DNA of 33,639 nt. Origin: Lawsonibacter sp. (lineage in GTDB: Bacteria; Bacillota; Clostridia; Oscillospirales; Oscillospiraceae). The notes beneath the pieces are model-generated. The model saw only the letters and a list, made by a program, of their open reading frames with translations, made no database searches and was not told the origin of the DNA. The position numbers and the translations under genes are program-made. This document shows, one piece after another, positions 9,083 through 17,411 of this stretch. The stretch is from positions 1 through 33,639 of the forward strand of contig JAAWEX010000004.1 of assembly GCA_022794495.1 (NCBI GenBank). Direction: 5' to 3'. Positions within the stretch are counted from its first letter, which is position 1, and each line of letters begins with the position of its first letter.

Positions 9083-9877
9083 CTAAAGAAACTGATAAAA
9101 GTTGTAGACGCATATTGCCATAATAACGCCCATCAGCCCCAGAAAAAGCCTGTTCACCGCTGCCGCGTCCATTTTCTGGTTCAGCGCCCGGCCTGCCATA
9201 CCTCCTCCAATCCCGCCGGCAATCATCAAAAGCAGCATACCGGCCTCGATATCGGGGACCGACCCCGTCCAGCAGGTGTAGAGCAGGCTGGCGGCTTGAG
9301 AAAAAAAGATGATGTACAGGGAATTCTGCGCTGCGGCTTTCATATCCATGGAAAATAAAAAAAACAGGACAATCAGGTCGATAGGCCCGCCTCCAATTCC
9401 CAAAAACGACGACATCAGCCCCAGAGCCCCGCCGGCCAGAAGACAGGAAAAGGGATTGGTGAGATGATAGGTTCTGATCCGGTCCCGCTTGACGGTGTAG
9501 AGCATCAGGCCCAGCATCACGAAAAACAGGCAGCACGACTGGACCGCTCCCACCCGCTCTGAGTTCGGAAGCCTGGACAGCAGAACACGAAAAATCTCCT
9601 TTCCCGCGATGCCGCCGAGGGCTGCGCCAATAGCCAAAGGCGTGCTCACGCTGCGGTTAATCAGGGTATCCCCCTTTTTAAACGCCCGGAGCATGGAGCA
9701 GCTGGTCATAGACAGGACGGTGCAGGCCGACAAAAAGCTGACTGCCGCTACGCTCAGACCGCTGACCGCGTCCAGGACTGGCTTAATCAGCACGCCGCCG
9801 CCAATGCCGCAGATCGCCCCCACAACAGACGCGCCAAAGCTGACGGCCAAAAATAATAGATACAGACCAACACCCAT
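9083..9877 (-). CDS. TauE/SafE-family sulfite/organosulfonate exporter-like membrane protein
   Basis: GASVVGAICGIGGGVLIKPVLDAVSG...LGLMSSFLGIGGGPIDLIVLFFLF repeated motifs of TauE/SafE. Confidence 0.9.
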   Translation of the reverse strand: MGVGLYLLFLAVSFGASVVGAICGIGGGVLIKPVLDAVSGLSVAAVSFLSACTVLSMTSCSMLRAFKKGDTLINRSVSTPLAIGAALGGIAGKEIFRVLLSRLPNSERVGAVQSCCLFFVMLGLMLYTVKRDRIRTYHLTNPFSCLLAGGALGLMSSFLGIGGGPIDLIVLFFLFSMDMKAAAQNSLYIIFFSQAASLLYTCWTGSVPDIEAGMLLLMIAGGIGGGMAGRALNQKMDAAAVNRLFLGLMGVIMAICVYNFYQFL

Positions 9878-9900
9878 GATATCCTTCCTTCCCTGTCGTT

Positions 9901-11295
9901 CTATTTTTTAGCGCCGCGCCTTCTGCCATAGGAGAGGGCCTCCAGCAGGATATAACAGAGCAGAATCAGCGCAGGTACCGCTATAAGGAAGCCTGTTTGA
10001 CCATCCTCCACCCCCATCAGCGCAGCGGGCGTTATAACATTGGAGTGCCATGGAATCCAAAGGCTCATAAAGAGACAGCCCACAAAAGCGGAACGGACTA
10101 AATCCAGCCGGTTCCATCCCCTTTTTGCATAGATTGGCGCCAGACATGAGGCCGTAAAAATAAAGGAGCACATCCCGGAGGCCGATATCAAATTGGTGAC
10201 AAAGCCCGCTAAAACGGTGACAAGGTCTCCTTTCCAGCTCTGGTCCGCCCAATTCAGCAGCGGGCCCAGCACCGCCTCGGTCACGCCTCCACTCTCAAAC
10301 AGGCCAAACAGGGCAAAGGCAAACACAAATAAAATAGCGGTGTCCGCCATGCTTTTGATTCCGCCGGTCTCAAAGACCCGCAGCAAATCTCCCGTCCAGT
10401 CAGAAAAATTTCCGCCCTCCCAAAGGGCCTGCACCGCCTGTTTTACCGAAACGCGCTGATAAAACAGCGACAGCAGAACCCCGGCCAGTGCGCCGGACGC
10501 CAGAGTAATCACCGTCGGCTGCCGTTTGACCAGCAGAACCACCACAAGCACCAGGGGCAGAAGCGCGGGCCATCCCAGCCGCATCGAGACAGTCAGTTCC
10601 TGGTAAAACGCTTCCCCTCCGGCTTCTGTTCCGCCCTCCAAGGGGACCAGGCGGTTTAAGACCCCATACATCACCGCGCACAGCACGGCAGCCGGGCCTG
10701 TCATTCTTCCCTGATACCGAATGCTTTTCATCAGATCCACACCGGCCAGAGAGGCCGCCGCATTGGTGCAGTCCGCCGCGGGGGACAGGGCATACCCGAG
10801 AAAACCGCCCGCCGTAACCGCGCCGACGCACAGCTGAGCCGGAAACCCCATAGATCTGCCCGTCGCCAAAAGCACTGCGCCAACCGTGCCGCAGGCGCCG
10901 AATACCGTCCCGGTCAGAAAGGCAAACAGAAGAACCACGCAAAAGGCGACAGGAAGATACCACTGAGCGCGGATGATCGAAACGCCCACCGCGGTCATGA
11001 ACGGAATGGCGCCGCACTGATTCCAGGCTCCGATCATTGCTCCAGAACAAAAGAGAATCAGAATGGGAGAGACCGCCTTTTTGCAGGAATCGGTCATGCC
11101 GGTTTGCAGTGCTTCAAACGGATACCCTTTCCCACGCAGAAGCAGAAACGAAGCTGTCCAGGCCAGAAAAAAGAGGGGCTGAACCTTTGTTTGAAGCAAA
11201 AGGGTGGGGAGAAGGATCACCAAAAAGGAGACTGACAAAATCAGCAGAGCATATCCGAACGGAAGCTGCTCCCGTTTGGGATGTTCGTCTCTCAT
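9901..11295 (-). CDS. NhaC-family antiporter-like transporter (copy B)
   Basis: GAMIGAWNQCGAIPFMTAVG...FLTGTVFGACGTVGAVLLATGRSMGFP...GYALSPAADCTNAAASLAGVDLM. Confidence 0.82.
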   Translation of the reverse strand: MRDEHPKREQLPFGYALLILSVSFLVILLPTLLLQTKVQPLFFLAWTASFLLLRGKGYPFEALQTGMTDSCKKAVSPILILFCSGAMIGAWNQCGAIPFMTAVGVSIIRAQWYLPVAFCVVLLFAFLTGTVFGACGTVGAVLLATGRSMGFPAQLCVGAVTAGGFLGYALSPAADCTNAAASLAGVDLMKSIRYQGRMTGPAAVLCAVMYGVLNRLVPLEGGTEAGGEAFYQELTVSMRLGWPALLPLVLVVVLLVKRQPTVITLASGALAGVLLSLFYQRVSVKQAVQALWEGGNFSDWTGDLLRVFETGGIKSMADTAILFVFAFALFGLFESGGVTEAVLGPLLNWADQSWKGDLVTVLAGFVTNLISASGMCSFIFTASCLAPIYAKRGWNRLDLVRSAFVGCLFMSLWIPWHSNVITPAALMGVEDGQTGFLIAVPALILLCYILLEALSYGRRRGAKK

Positions 11296-11316
11296 AAGAA
11301 CCTCCTGTCATGAAGA

Positions 11317-11346
11317 AACAGGGACTGTAGCCACGCAGTCCCTGTT
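11317..11346 (-). other. Intra-operon stem-loop between the two NhaC-like genes (attenuator or processing site)
   Basis: Minus strand AACAGGGACTG-CGTGGCTA-CAGTCCCTGTT followed by TCTTC: 11-bp perfect stem. Confidence 0.6.
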
Positions 11347-11366
11347 CCCTTTGCTGCTTTGGAAGC

Positions 11367-12809
11367 TTATACCTCGGCCTGCTGTGTGCCGCCCATCTCG
11401 GCGCGTGGAATCCTGGCGATGCCAAATCCTGTAAAGCCCCAGAGGATGGCAAACAGGAAGCCGGTGTAACAGAAAATGGTCCAGGGGAAATATTCCATCG
11501 TAGGCACGCCCAAAGTGCCCGCCATGTATGCTCCTCCGGCAGACCAGGGCACCAAGGGGATGACGCAGGTGCCGGCGTCCTCCAGCGTCCGGGAGAGGTT
11601 CTTAGCGTCCAGTCCCCGCTCCTGGAAGGCATCCTTAAACAGCTCGCCGCACAAGAGAATCGGAATATAGGCGTTGCCCACCACAATTCCGGTAATCAGG
11701 GTGGCAATAACAGTTACCAAAATCAGGGAGCCATCGCTGTGGACAAAGCTCTTCAGGGTATCCAGAATCGTCTCCATAAAGCCGCCCGCGCTCATGGCCC
11801 CCGCGAACAGGAAGGCGCATAGGACCTTCAGCACAGTGGTCATCATGCTGTTCATGCCGCCCCGCTCCAGAAGAGCTTTGATGGGAGCGGCGACAGCCTC
11901 GGGATCAATCGCCGGGAGCATGGACAGCTGGAAGCCCCCAAAGCCCGCCGTGATGACAGAACCGATTGCCGCCCCCTGGAATATCATTGCCAGAGCGCCC
12001 GCCGTCAGGGCGGCGGTGAACATAACCGGAATGGTGGGCTTTCCCATGGCCGACCCCACCAGAACGATAATCAGCGGGAGCAGAAGCAGCAGATTAAACT
12101 GGAACGTGGAGGCCAGGCCGTCCATCATCTCGGTGGCAGCGGAGGACTCGGCGGTGGAGACCACCGCGCTGGAGCGGCCCGCGATGAAGTAGACTGCCAG
12201 GCAGACCAGGCTGGCCGGGAGTGTGGTATAGAACATATGCCGGATGTGCTCAAACAGAGTTGTCCCGGCGGCTACCGGGGCCAGATTGGTGGTGTCGGAG
12301 AGAGGGGACATCTTATCGCCGAAATAAGCGCCCGAGATAATGGCGCCGGCCGCCGCCGCCATATTGACGCCAAGCCCGGAGGCGACGCCGATCAGGGCCA
12401 GGCCCACCGTGCCCACGGAGCCGAAGGAGGTGCCGGTGCAGACGGAGACAATGACCGTGATGATAAAGGCGGACACAAGGAACATGGACGGGCTGAGCAG
12501 CTTCAGGCCATAGTAGATCATCATGGGGATGGTGCCGGAGAGCATCCATGTGCCAATAATCAGGCCGACAAACACAAAGATAAAAATGGCCATAAAGGAT
12601 TTCCCGATTTTTTCCGATACCGCCTCCGATACCTGATCCCAGGTGGTGCCGTACAGCCGGGCCAGCACGACAGTGAAGAAAGAGACGACCAGCAAAAGCA
12701 GCTCCACACTATAGCGGTATATTCCGAAGCCAATTCCCATCACCAGGGCCATCACAATGATGGGCAGGACCGCAACAGCAAATGGGGGTTTTTTATTCAT
12801 ATGAGTCAC
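11367..12809 (-). CDS. NhaC-family Na+/H+ antiporter-like transporter (copy A)
   Basis: FVGLIIGTWMLSGTIPMMIYYGLKLLSPSMFLVSAFIITVIVSVCTGTSFGSVGTVGLALIGVA...GAYFGDKMSPLSDTTNLAPVAAG. Confidence 0.93.
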   Translation of the reverse strand: MTHMNKKPPFAVAVLPIIVMALVMGIGFGIYRYSVELLLLVVSFFTVVLARLYGTTWDQVSEAVSEKIGKSFMAIFIFVFVGLIIGTWMLSGTIPMMIYYGLKLLSPSMFLVSAFIITVIVSVCTGTSFGSVGTVGLALIGVASGLGVNMAAAAGAIISGAYFGDKMSPLSDTTNLAPVAAGTTLFEHIRHMFYTTLPASLVCLAVYFIAGRSSAVVSTAESSAATEMMDGLASTFQFNLLLLLPLIIVLVGSAMGKPTIPVMFTAALTAGALAMIFQGAAIGSVITAGFGGFQLSMLPAIDPEAVAAPIKALLERGGMNSMMTTVLKVLCAFLFAGAMSAGGFMETILDTLKSFVHSDGSLILVTVIATLITGIVVGNAYIPILLCGELFKDAFQERGLDAKNLSRTLEDAGTCVIPLVPWSAGGAYMAGTLGVPTMEYFPWTIFCYTGFLFAILWGFTGFGIARIPRAEMGGTQQAEV

Positions 12810-12839
12810 CTGTTACCCTTTCTTCTCAATTTTGCCTGA

Positions 12840-13796
12840 TTAGTCAATGGACTCTCCCAAGGTTTCGGTCATCTTTTTGTATTCCTCCGCAAATTTTACA
12901 GTGATTGGGCCCGGAACCTGCTGGCCAATCTTTTTTCCGTCGATCATTTTAACCGGCACAATTTCGCCTACGGTACCGCAGATGAATACCTCGTCAGCGT
13001 TGTAGTACTCAGAGACGGAGACATTGCGCTCCTGTACCTCCATTCCCATATCCTTGGCAATCTGAATCATGGTTCTCCTGGTAATGCCGGGGAGCTGGGA
13101 GTCCAGAGTAGGTAAAACCAAGGCCCCATCCTTGATCATTTGCAGGTTGGTGGAGTTTGTCTCCGCCACATAGCCGTTTTGGTCCAGCATAATGGCCTCG
13201 TCGGCTCCCTGGCGGATGGCCTCGCAGGCCGCCATGATCTGGTTGAGCTGGTTGCAGCAGTGAATCTTTGGGTCCATGTAAGAGGGGGAGTAGCGCTTGA
13301 GCCAGGTGGTAATCAGAGTAATACCGTCTTTATTGAAAATCGGAGGCTTCTGGTCTACGCAGATTACAATGGAGGACTGCGTGATGTTCAATGTGGGGTG
13401 CATGCCGGTCTGGGCCTTGAAGCCTCTAGTGACCTGAAGGCGCATGTGAATGTCGTGGAAACCGGCCTCAATATTTCTTTTTACCAGCTCCTTAACAATC
13501 TGCTTCATCTCGTCCTTGGTCTTGCCAATCTCAATGCCCAGAGTATAGCAGGACTCATACAGCCGCTTGATGTGCTCGTCCAGCCGGTATACCCTCCGGT
13601 CATAAGCGCGGATCCCCTCATACACGCCGTCGCCGTGCTGGAAGCCGCTGTCGTAAACAGAGATGACCGCTTCTGATTTTCTTACGAAGTCCCCATTAAC
13701 ATAGAGAATTGTATCCGCAATTTTTTCACCATTCAGCATAATGGAGCCGTCAGGGGTAAGCTGGGACAGTTTGTACATTGTAGTCTCCTCCTTCAA
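12840..13796 (-). CDS. Class IV (fold type IV) PLP aminotransferase, branched-chain/D-amino acid type
   Basis: VYDSGFQHGDGVYEGIRAYDRRVYRLDEHIKRL...HCCNQLNQIMAACEAIRQGADEAIMLDQNGYVAETNSTNLQMIKDG...LPGITRRTMIQIAKDMGMEVQERNVS. Confidence 0.93.
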   Translation of the reverse strand: MKEETTMYKLSQLTPDGSIMLNGEKIADTILYVNGDFVRKSEAVISVYDSGFQHGDGVYEGIRAYDRRVYRLDEHIKRLYESCYTLGIEIGKTKDEMKQIVKELVKRNIEAGFHDIHMRLQVTRGFKAQTGMHPTLNITQSSIVICVDQKPPIFNKDGITLITTWLKRYSPSYMDPKIHCCNQLNQIMAACEAIRQGADEAIMLDQNGYVAETNSTNLQMIKDGALVLPTLDSQLPGITRRTMIQIAKDMGMEVQERNVSVSEYYNADEVFICGTVGEIVPVKMIDGKKIGQQVPGPITVKFAEEYKKMTETLGESID

Positions 13797-13844
13797 TGAT
13801 GCTTCTTATTATGTTTCGCTTTGGGTATTTGGTGTTATGGACAT

Positions 13845-13857
13845 TTGGTAATACCAA
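13845..13857. promoter_or_regulatory. Putative GntR/FadR-type operator TTGGTAATACCAA
   Basis: Perfect 13-bp palindrome containing TGGTNNNACCA, located at the predicted transcription start of the promoter below. Confidence 0.65.
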
Positions 13858-13885
13858 TAATAAACGACCATACAGAGTTTGTCAA
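13857..13885 (-). promoter_or_regulatory. Strong sigma70-type promoter for aminotransferase operon
   Basis: Minus strand TTGACA (13880-13885), 17 nt, TATTAT (13857-13862). Confidence 0.75.
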
Positions 13886-13988
13886 GAGATATAAAGAGAT
13901 TTTTTCATAGCAGGGTGTTTTTTGTCATAACACACAGCTTCCTTTGGCCGCTATGGTGTATTTTAACGCCGCAAATAATTGTTAAAAG

Positions 13989-14055
13989 GCTGGCATTCAT
14001 CAGAATGCCAGCCCTAGCTTGTCGAAAGGCCGCCCTGAAAGGGGCGGCCTGTTTT
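13989..14055 (-). terminator. Tandem hairpins/terminator after aspartate kinase gene
   Basis: Minus strand AGGCCGCCCC-TTTC-AGGGCGGCCT then GGCTGGCATTC-TGAT-GAATGCCAGCC-TTTT. Confidence 0.8.
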
Positions 14056-14059
14056 GCTT

Positions 14060-15283
14060 TTATGCGTTGCCGAACTCGCTGAAAAAGCGGTCGTGGACGG
14101 CCTGGACGGCCCGGTCGGCGTCCCGCTCATCCACCAGGACGGACACCTTAATCTCGCTGGTGGAGATCATGTTGATGTTGATACCGGCGGAGAACAGGGC
14201 CTCAAACATCTTGCAGGCCACGCCGGCGTTGTTCACCATACCGGCGCCCACAATGGACACCTTGGCGATCTCCTCGTTGACCTCCACCGACTTGCAGCCG
14301 ATGGCCTCCTTATACTCCTCCATAACCTCACGGGCGGACTGGGCGTCTCCCCGGGCCACGGTAAAGCTGATATCCTTGCTGCCGTCCCGGCCGATGGACT
14401 GGAGAATGATGTCCACATTGATTCCCTTCTGGGCCAGCAGAGAGAAAATTTTAAAGGCGATGCCGGGCTGGTCGGCCAGCCCCACTAGAGCGATGCGGGC
14501 CACGTCCTTGTCCTTTGCCACGCCGCTGACATGGGTTTTTTCCATAGTCTTTACGACCTCCTTCACTTTTGTACCAGGTTTTCCGCTGAAGCTGGACAGC
14601 ACCTCCAGATTGACGTTGTACCGCTTGGCCATCTCCACCGAGCGGTTGTGGAGCACCTGAGCCCCCAGGCTGGCCAGCTCCAGCATCTCGTCAAAGGTGA
14701 TCTCGTCGATCTTCCGGGCTCCCGTCACATGGCGGGGGTCGGCGGTGTAGACGCCGTCCACGTCGGTGTAGATCTGGCACAGGTCCGCATGCAGGGAGGC
14801 GGCCAGAGCCACGGCGGAGGTGTCGGACCCCCCCCGGCCCAGAGTGGTGACGTCGTCATACTTGTTGATGCCCTGGAAACCGGCCACCAGCACGATCTTC
14901 CGCTTGTCCAGCTCCTTGCGGATGCGCTCGGTGTGGATGCGCTTGATCCGGGCGGCGGAATAGGCTGAATCGGTGAGCATCCCCGCCTGCCAGCCGGTGA
15001 GGGATATGGCCTGATAGCCCATGCGCTCGATGGCCATGGCGCACAGAGCAATGGAGATCTGCTCGCCGGTGGCCAGCAGCATATCCATCTCCCGCTTCGA
15101 GGCCTTGGGATTGAGCTCCCGGGCCTTTTCAATCAGCTCGTCGGTGGTGTCGCCCTGGGCGGACAGAACCACCACCACGCTGTGGCCCTTGCGGTAGGTC
15201 TCGGTGACGATCCGGGCCACGTTGCGGACCTTGTCCGCGTCAGCCACCGAGCTGCCGCCGAATTTTTGTACAATAAGTGCCAT
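14060..15283 (-). CDS. lysC: Aspartate kinase
   Basis: MALIVQKFGGSSVADADKVRNVA; LGRGGSDTSAVALAASLHADLCQIYTDVDGVYTADPR; two C-terminal ACT domains. Confidence 0.97.
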   Translation of the reverse strand: MALIVQKFGGSSVADADKVRNVARIVTETYRKGHSVVVVLSAQGDTTDELIEKARELNPKASKREMDMLLATGEQISIALCAMAIERMGYQAISLTGWQAGMLTDSAYSAARIKRIHTERIRKELDKRKIVLVAGFQGINKYDDVTTLGRGGSDTSAVALAASLHADLCQIYTDVDGVYTADPRHVTGARKIDEITFDEMLELASLGAQVLHNRSVEMAKRYNVNLEVLSSFSGKPGTKVKEVVKTMEKTHVSGVAKDKDVARIALVGLADQPGIAFKIFSLLAQKGINVDIILQSIGRDGSKDISFTVARGDAQSAREVMEEYKEAIGCKSVEVNEEIAKVSIVGAGMVNNAGVACKMFEALFSAGININMISTSEIKVSVLVDERDADRAVQAVHDRFFSEFGNA

Positions 15284-15361
15284 GTATGCTATTCCCCCTA
15301 AAGGTTTAAATCAATTCGTCGGGGGCGGCCTGTGGCCGCCCGCGATTCCCAAACGGTATCA

Positions 15362-15466
15362 TGTAGGGCGCGACGACCTCGGCGCGCCGCCCGAAACAAG
15401 CCGGCACGTTGCTGCGAGCCGGGCACATTGGACAGGCGCGGGCCGCCGGGGTCGTCGGCCCCTACA
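15362..15466. repeat. About 105-bp element with imperfect ~30-nt terminal inverted repeats between hom and lysC
   Basis: Left end TGTAGGGCGCGACGACCTCGGCGCGCC; reverse complement of right end TGTAGGGGCCGACGACCCCGGCGGCCC. Confidence 0.65.
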
Positions 15467-15476
15467 TTCTATTCCG

Positions 15477-16688
15477 TCAGGCCAGCACCCGGAACAGGGA
15501 GCCGGTCTCCAGGCCGGCCAGCTTCTCTCGAATCTCCGGCTCGGTCATAGGCGCAGTGAGGAAGGCGGCCTCGCCGGCCGGTGCGCCGCCCCTGGCCAGC
15601 AGCTGAATCTCGCCGCAGCGCTTTCTGGCCTCGTCGGCGGAGAGCTGGGCCCGGACATACCAGGGGGAGACCAGGCAGTCGGCGGACACCACCAGGTCGT
15701 CGGCCCCCTCCTCCCAGCCGTTGTGACGGTCCTTCTTCAGGTCCTTGGCAATATCAATCACATCGGCAACCACGGCGGAGGCGGTGGGCAGCTTGCCCGC
15801 TCCCCGGCCGTAGAACATCACGTCACCAATGGCGTTGCCGGTGACGGCAATGGCGTTGAACACGTCCTCCACCCCGGCCAGGGGGTTCTCCCCTGGCACC
15901 AGGTGGGGCGCCACAAAGGCGCACACCTTGTCCTCCGGCCGGCGCAGGCAGCGGCCCAGCAGCTTGATTTTGCAGCCCACCGAGTCGGCGTAGGCCACAT
16001 CCTCCAGGGTAACGCCCCGGATGCCCTGGGTGGGCACCTGGTTGGGATAGACGTGCCGGCCGAAGGCCAGGGCGGCCAGGATGCAGATCTTCCGGCAGGC
16101 GTCGTGGCCGTCCACGTCGGCGGTGGGGTCCTTCTCGGCGTAGCCGTTGGCCTGGGCCTCCTTGAGCGCCAGATCAAAGGTGAGCCCCGCCCGAATCATC
16201 CGCGTGAGGATATAGTTGGTGGTACCGTTGAGGATGCCGGTGACCTGCTCCAGCTGGTTGGCAGCCAGACAGGAGGTGAGAGGCCGCAGGATGGGGATTC
16301 CGCCGCCCACGCTGGCCTCGAAGAGATAGCTGCATCCGTTGGCGCGGGCCAGCTGGAGCAGCTCATAGCCGTGGGTGGCTACCAGCTCCTTATTGGAGGT
16401 GACCACACTCTTGCCCGCCTTCAGGGCCCGGGTGGTGAAGTCCAGGGCAATGGTGGCCCCGCCGATGGTCTCCACCACGATGTCCACCTCTTGGTCGTTC
16501 TCAATGGCGGCGAAGTCCTTCACGAACAGGTCCTTGTAGGGACTGTCGGGGAAATCCCGCACATCCAGAATATATTTCAGCCGCACCAGGTCATCGACCC
16601 GGTGGTCGATGAGCCCGCCATTGGTGGTAAGCACCTCGGCCACGCCGGAGCCCACGGTGCCAAATCCTAAAATTGCTACGTGTACCAT
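15477..16688 (-). CDS. hom: Homoserine dehydrogenase
   Basis: MVHVAILGFGTVGSGVAEVL; VTSNKELVATHG; LTSCLAANQLEQVTGILNGTTNYILTRM; DPTADVDGHDACRKICILA. Start trimmed to 16688. Confidence 0.96.
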   Translation of the reverse strand: MVHVAILGFGTVGSGVAEVLTTNGGLIDHRVDDLVRLKYILDVRDFPDSPYKDLFVKDFAAIENDQEVDIVVETIGGATIALDFTTRALKAGKSVVTSNKELVATHGYELLQLARANGCSYLFEASVGGGIPILRPLTSCLAANQLEQVTGILNGTTNYILTRMIRAGLTFDLALKEAQANGYAEKDPTADVDGHDACRKICILAALAFGRHVYPNQVPTQGIRGVTLEDVAYADSVGCKIKLLGRCLRRPEDKVCAFVAPHLVPGENPLAGVEDVFNAIAVTGNAIGDVMFYGRGAGKLPTASAVVADVIDIAKDLKKDRHNGWEEGADDLVVSADCLVSPWYVRAQLSADEARKRCGEIQLLARGGAPAGEAAFLTAPMTEPEIREKLAGLETGSLFRVLA

Positions 16689-16718
16689 TTTTTCTCCTCC
16701 AGAATTCATTTTGTCATC

Positions 16719-16747
16719 TGCGGGGGCGGCTGTCAGCCGCCCCCACA
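16719..16747. repeat. Palindromic intergenic repeat TGCGGGGGCGGC-TGTCA-GCCGCCCCCACA
   Basis: Near-perfect inverted repeat matching the TGTAGGGGCGGC/GCCGCCCCTACA pattern. Confidence 0.6.
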
Positions 16748-16762
16748 GATTGTCTTCAGCTT

Positions 16763-17203
16763 CTATCCCGCTAAAATCTCGCACTTAATGACCCCGGCCC
16801 CGGCGGAGACGTGGGCCAGCACTTCCTCCAGACTGTCCTGGAGGGCGGAGGTCTCCGCTGTCATCGTGACCACGGCGCAGCCGTTCACGGGGATGCTCTG
16901 GTTGATGGTGAGGATATTCACTCCGGTGCCCGCCAGCACATTCAGCGCCCCGGACAGCACCCCCGGCTCGTCCTTGAGCAGCACCTGAAAGGTGACAATG
17001 CGGCCATGGAGCATGTCGTTGAAGGGGCGCACCGCATCCTTATACTTATAAAAGGCGCTGCGGCTGATGTTTACCGCCTGGGCCGCGCCGTTGACGGTCT
17101 TCTCCTCTCCTGTTTCCAGCAGGCGCTTGGCCTCGGCCACCTTCCGGAAAATCTCCGGCATGGCCTCGGCCTCCACGATAAAATATTTCGCTGGACCGCT
17201 CAT
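16763..17203 (-). CDS. ACT domain-containing protein (PheB/UPF0735-like)
   Basis: KYFIVEAEAMPEIFRKVAEAKRLLETGEEKTVNGAAQAVNISRSAFYKYKDAVRPFNDM followed by ACT domain; upstream of hom. Confidence 0.9.
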   Translation of the reverse strand: MSGPAKYFIVEAEAMPEIFRKVAEAKRLLETGEEKTVNGAAQAVNISRSAFYKYKDAVRPFNDMLHGRIVTFQVLLKDEPGVLSGALNVLAGTGVNILTINQSIPVNGCAVVTMTAETSALQDSLEEVLAHVSAGAGVIKCEILAG

Positions 17204-17268
17204 AGCTCTCCTCCCCTCTCACAGAGATTGTCCGTGTTGTGCGGCCATTTGTTTTTAAGCTGTGGTCT

Positions 17269-17297
17269 ATTGTAACACAGCCGCCTCCAGGCCGCAA
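17269..17297 (-). promoter_or_regulatory. Candidate promoter for ACT-protein/hom/lysC cluster
   Basis: Minus strand TTGCGG-17 nt-TACAAT. Confidence 0.4.
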
Positions 17298-17369
17298 CCG
17301 AAATAGTTTCGTCTTTACGGAGAAACTTCACCTGAAAAAAGGGGGGTGCAGCCGTCATATTATACAGCA

Positions 17370-17401
17370 ACAGCGCCGCAGGCGGCCGCCTGCGGCGCTG
17401 T
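17370..17401. terminator. 32-bp perfect palindrome downstream of the PBP gene, likely terminator/3' stem-loop
   Basis: ACAGCGCCGCAGGCGG|CCGCCTGCGGCGCTGT, self-complementary without spacer; only a weak T tract on the minus strand. Confidence 0.6.
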
Positions 17402-17411
17402 CAGTCTTGTC

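Noticed and set aside
13914-13990. Possible small RNA or riboswitch in the gap between lysC terminator and aminotransferase promoter
   Set aside because: Only AT-rich sequence without convincing extended pairing or a recognisable riboswitch core
15204-16670. 488-aa plus-strand ORF opposite hom/lysC
   Set aside because: Antisense shadow of the well-supported homoserine dehydrogenase gene; composition (H/G/V/Q rich) is that of a reversed high-GC coding strand
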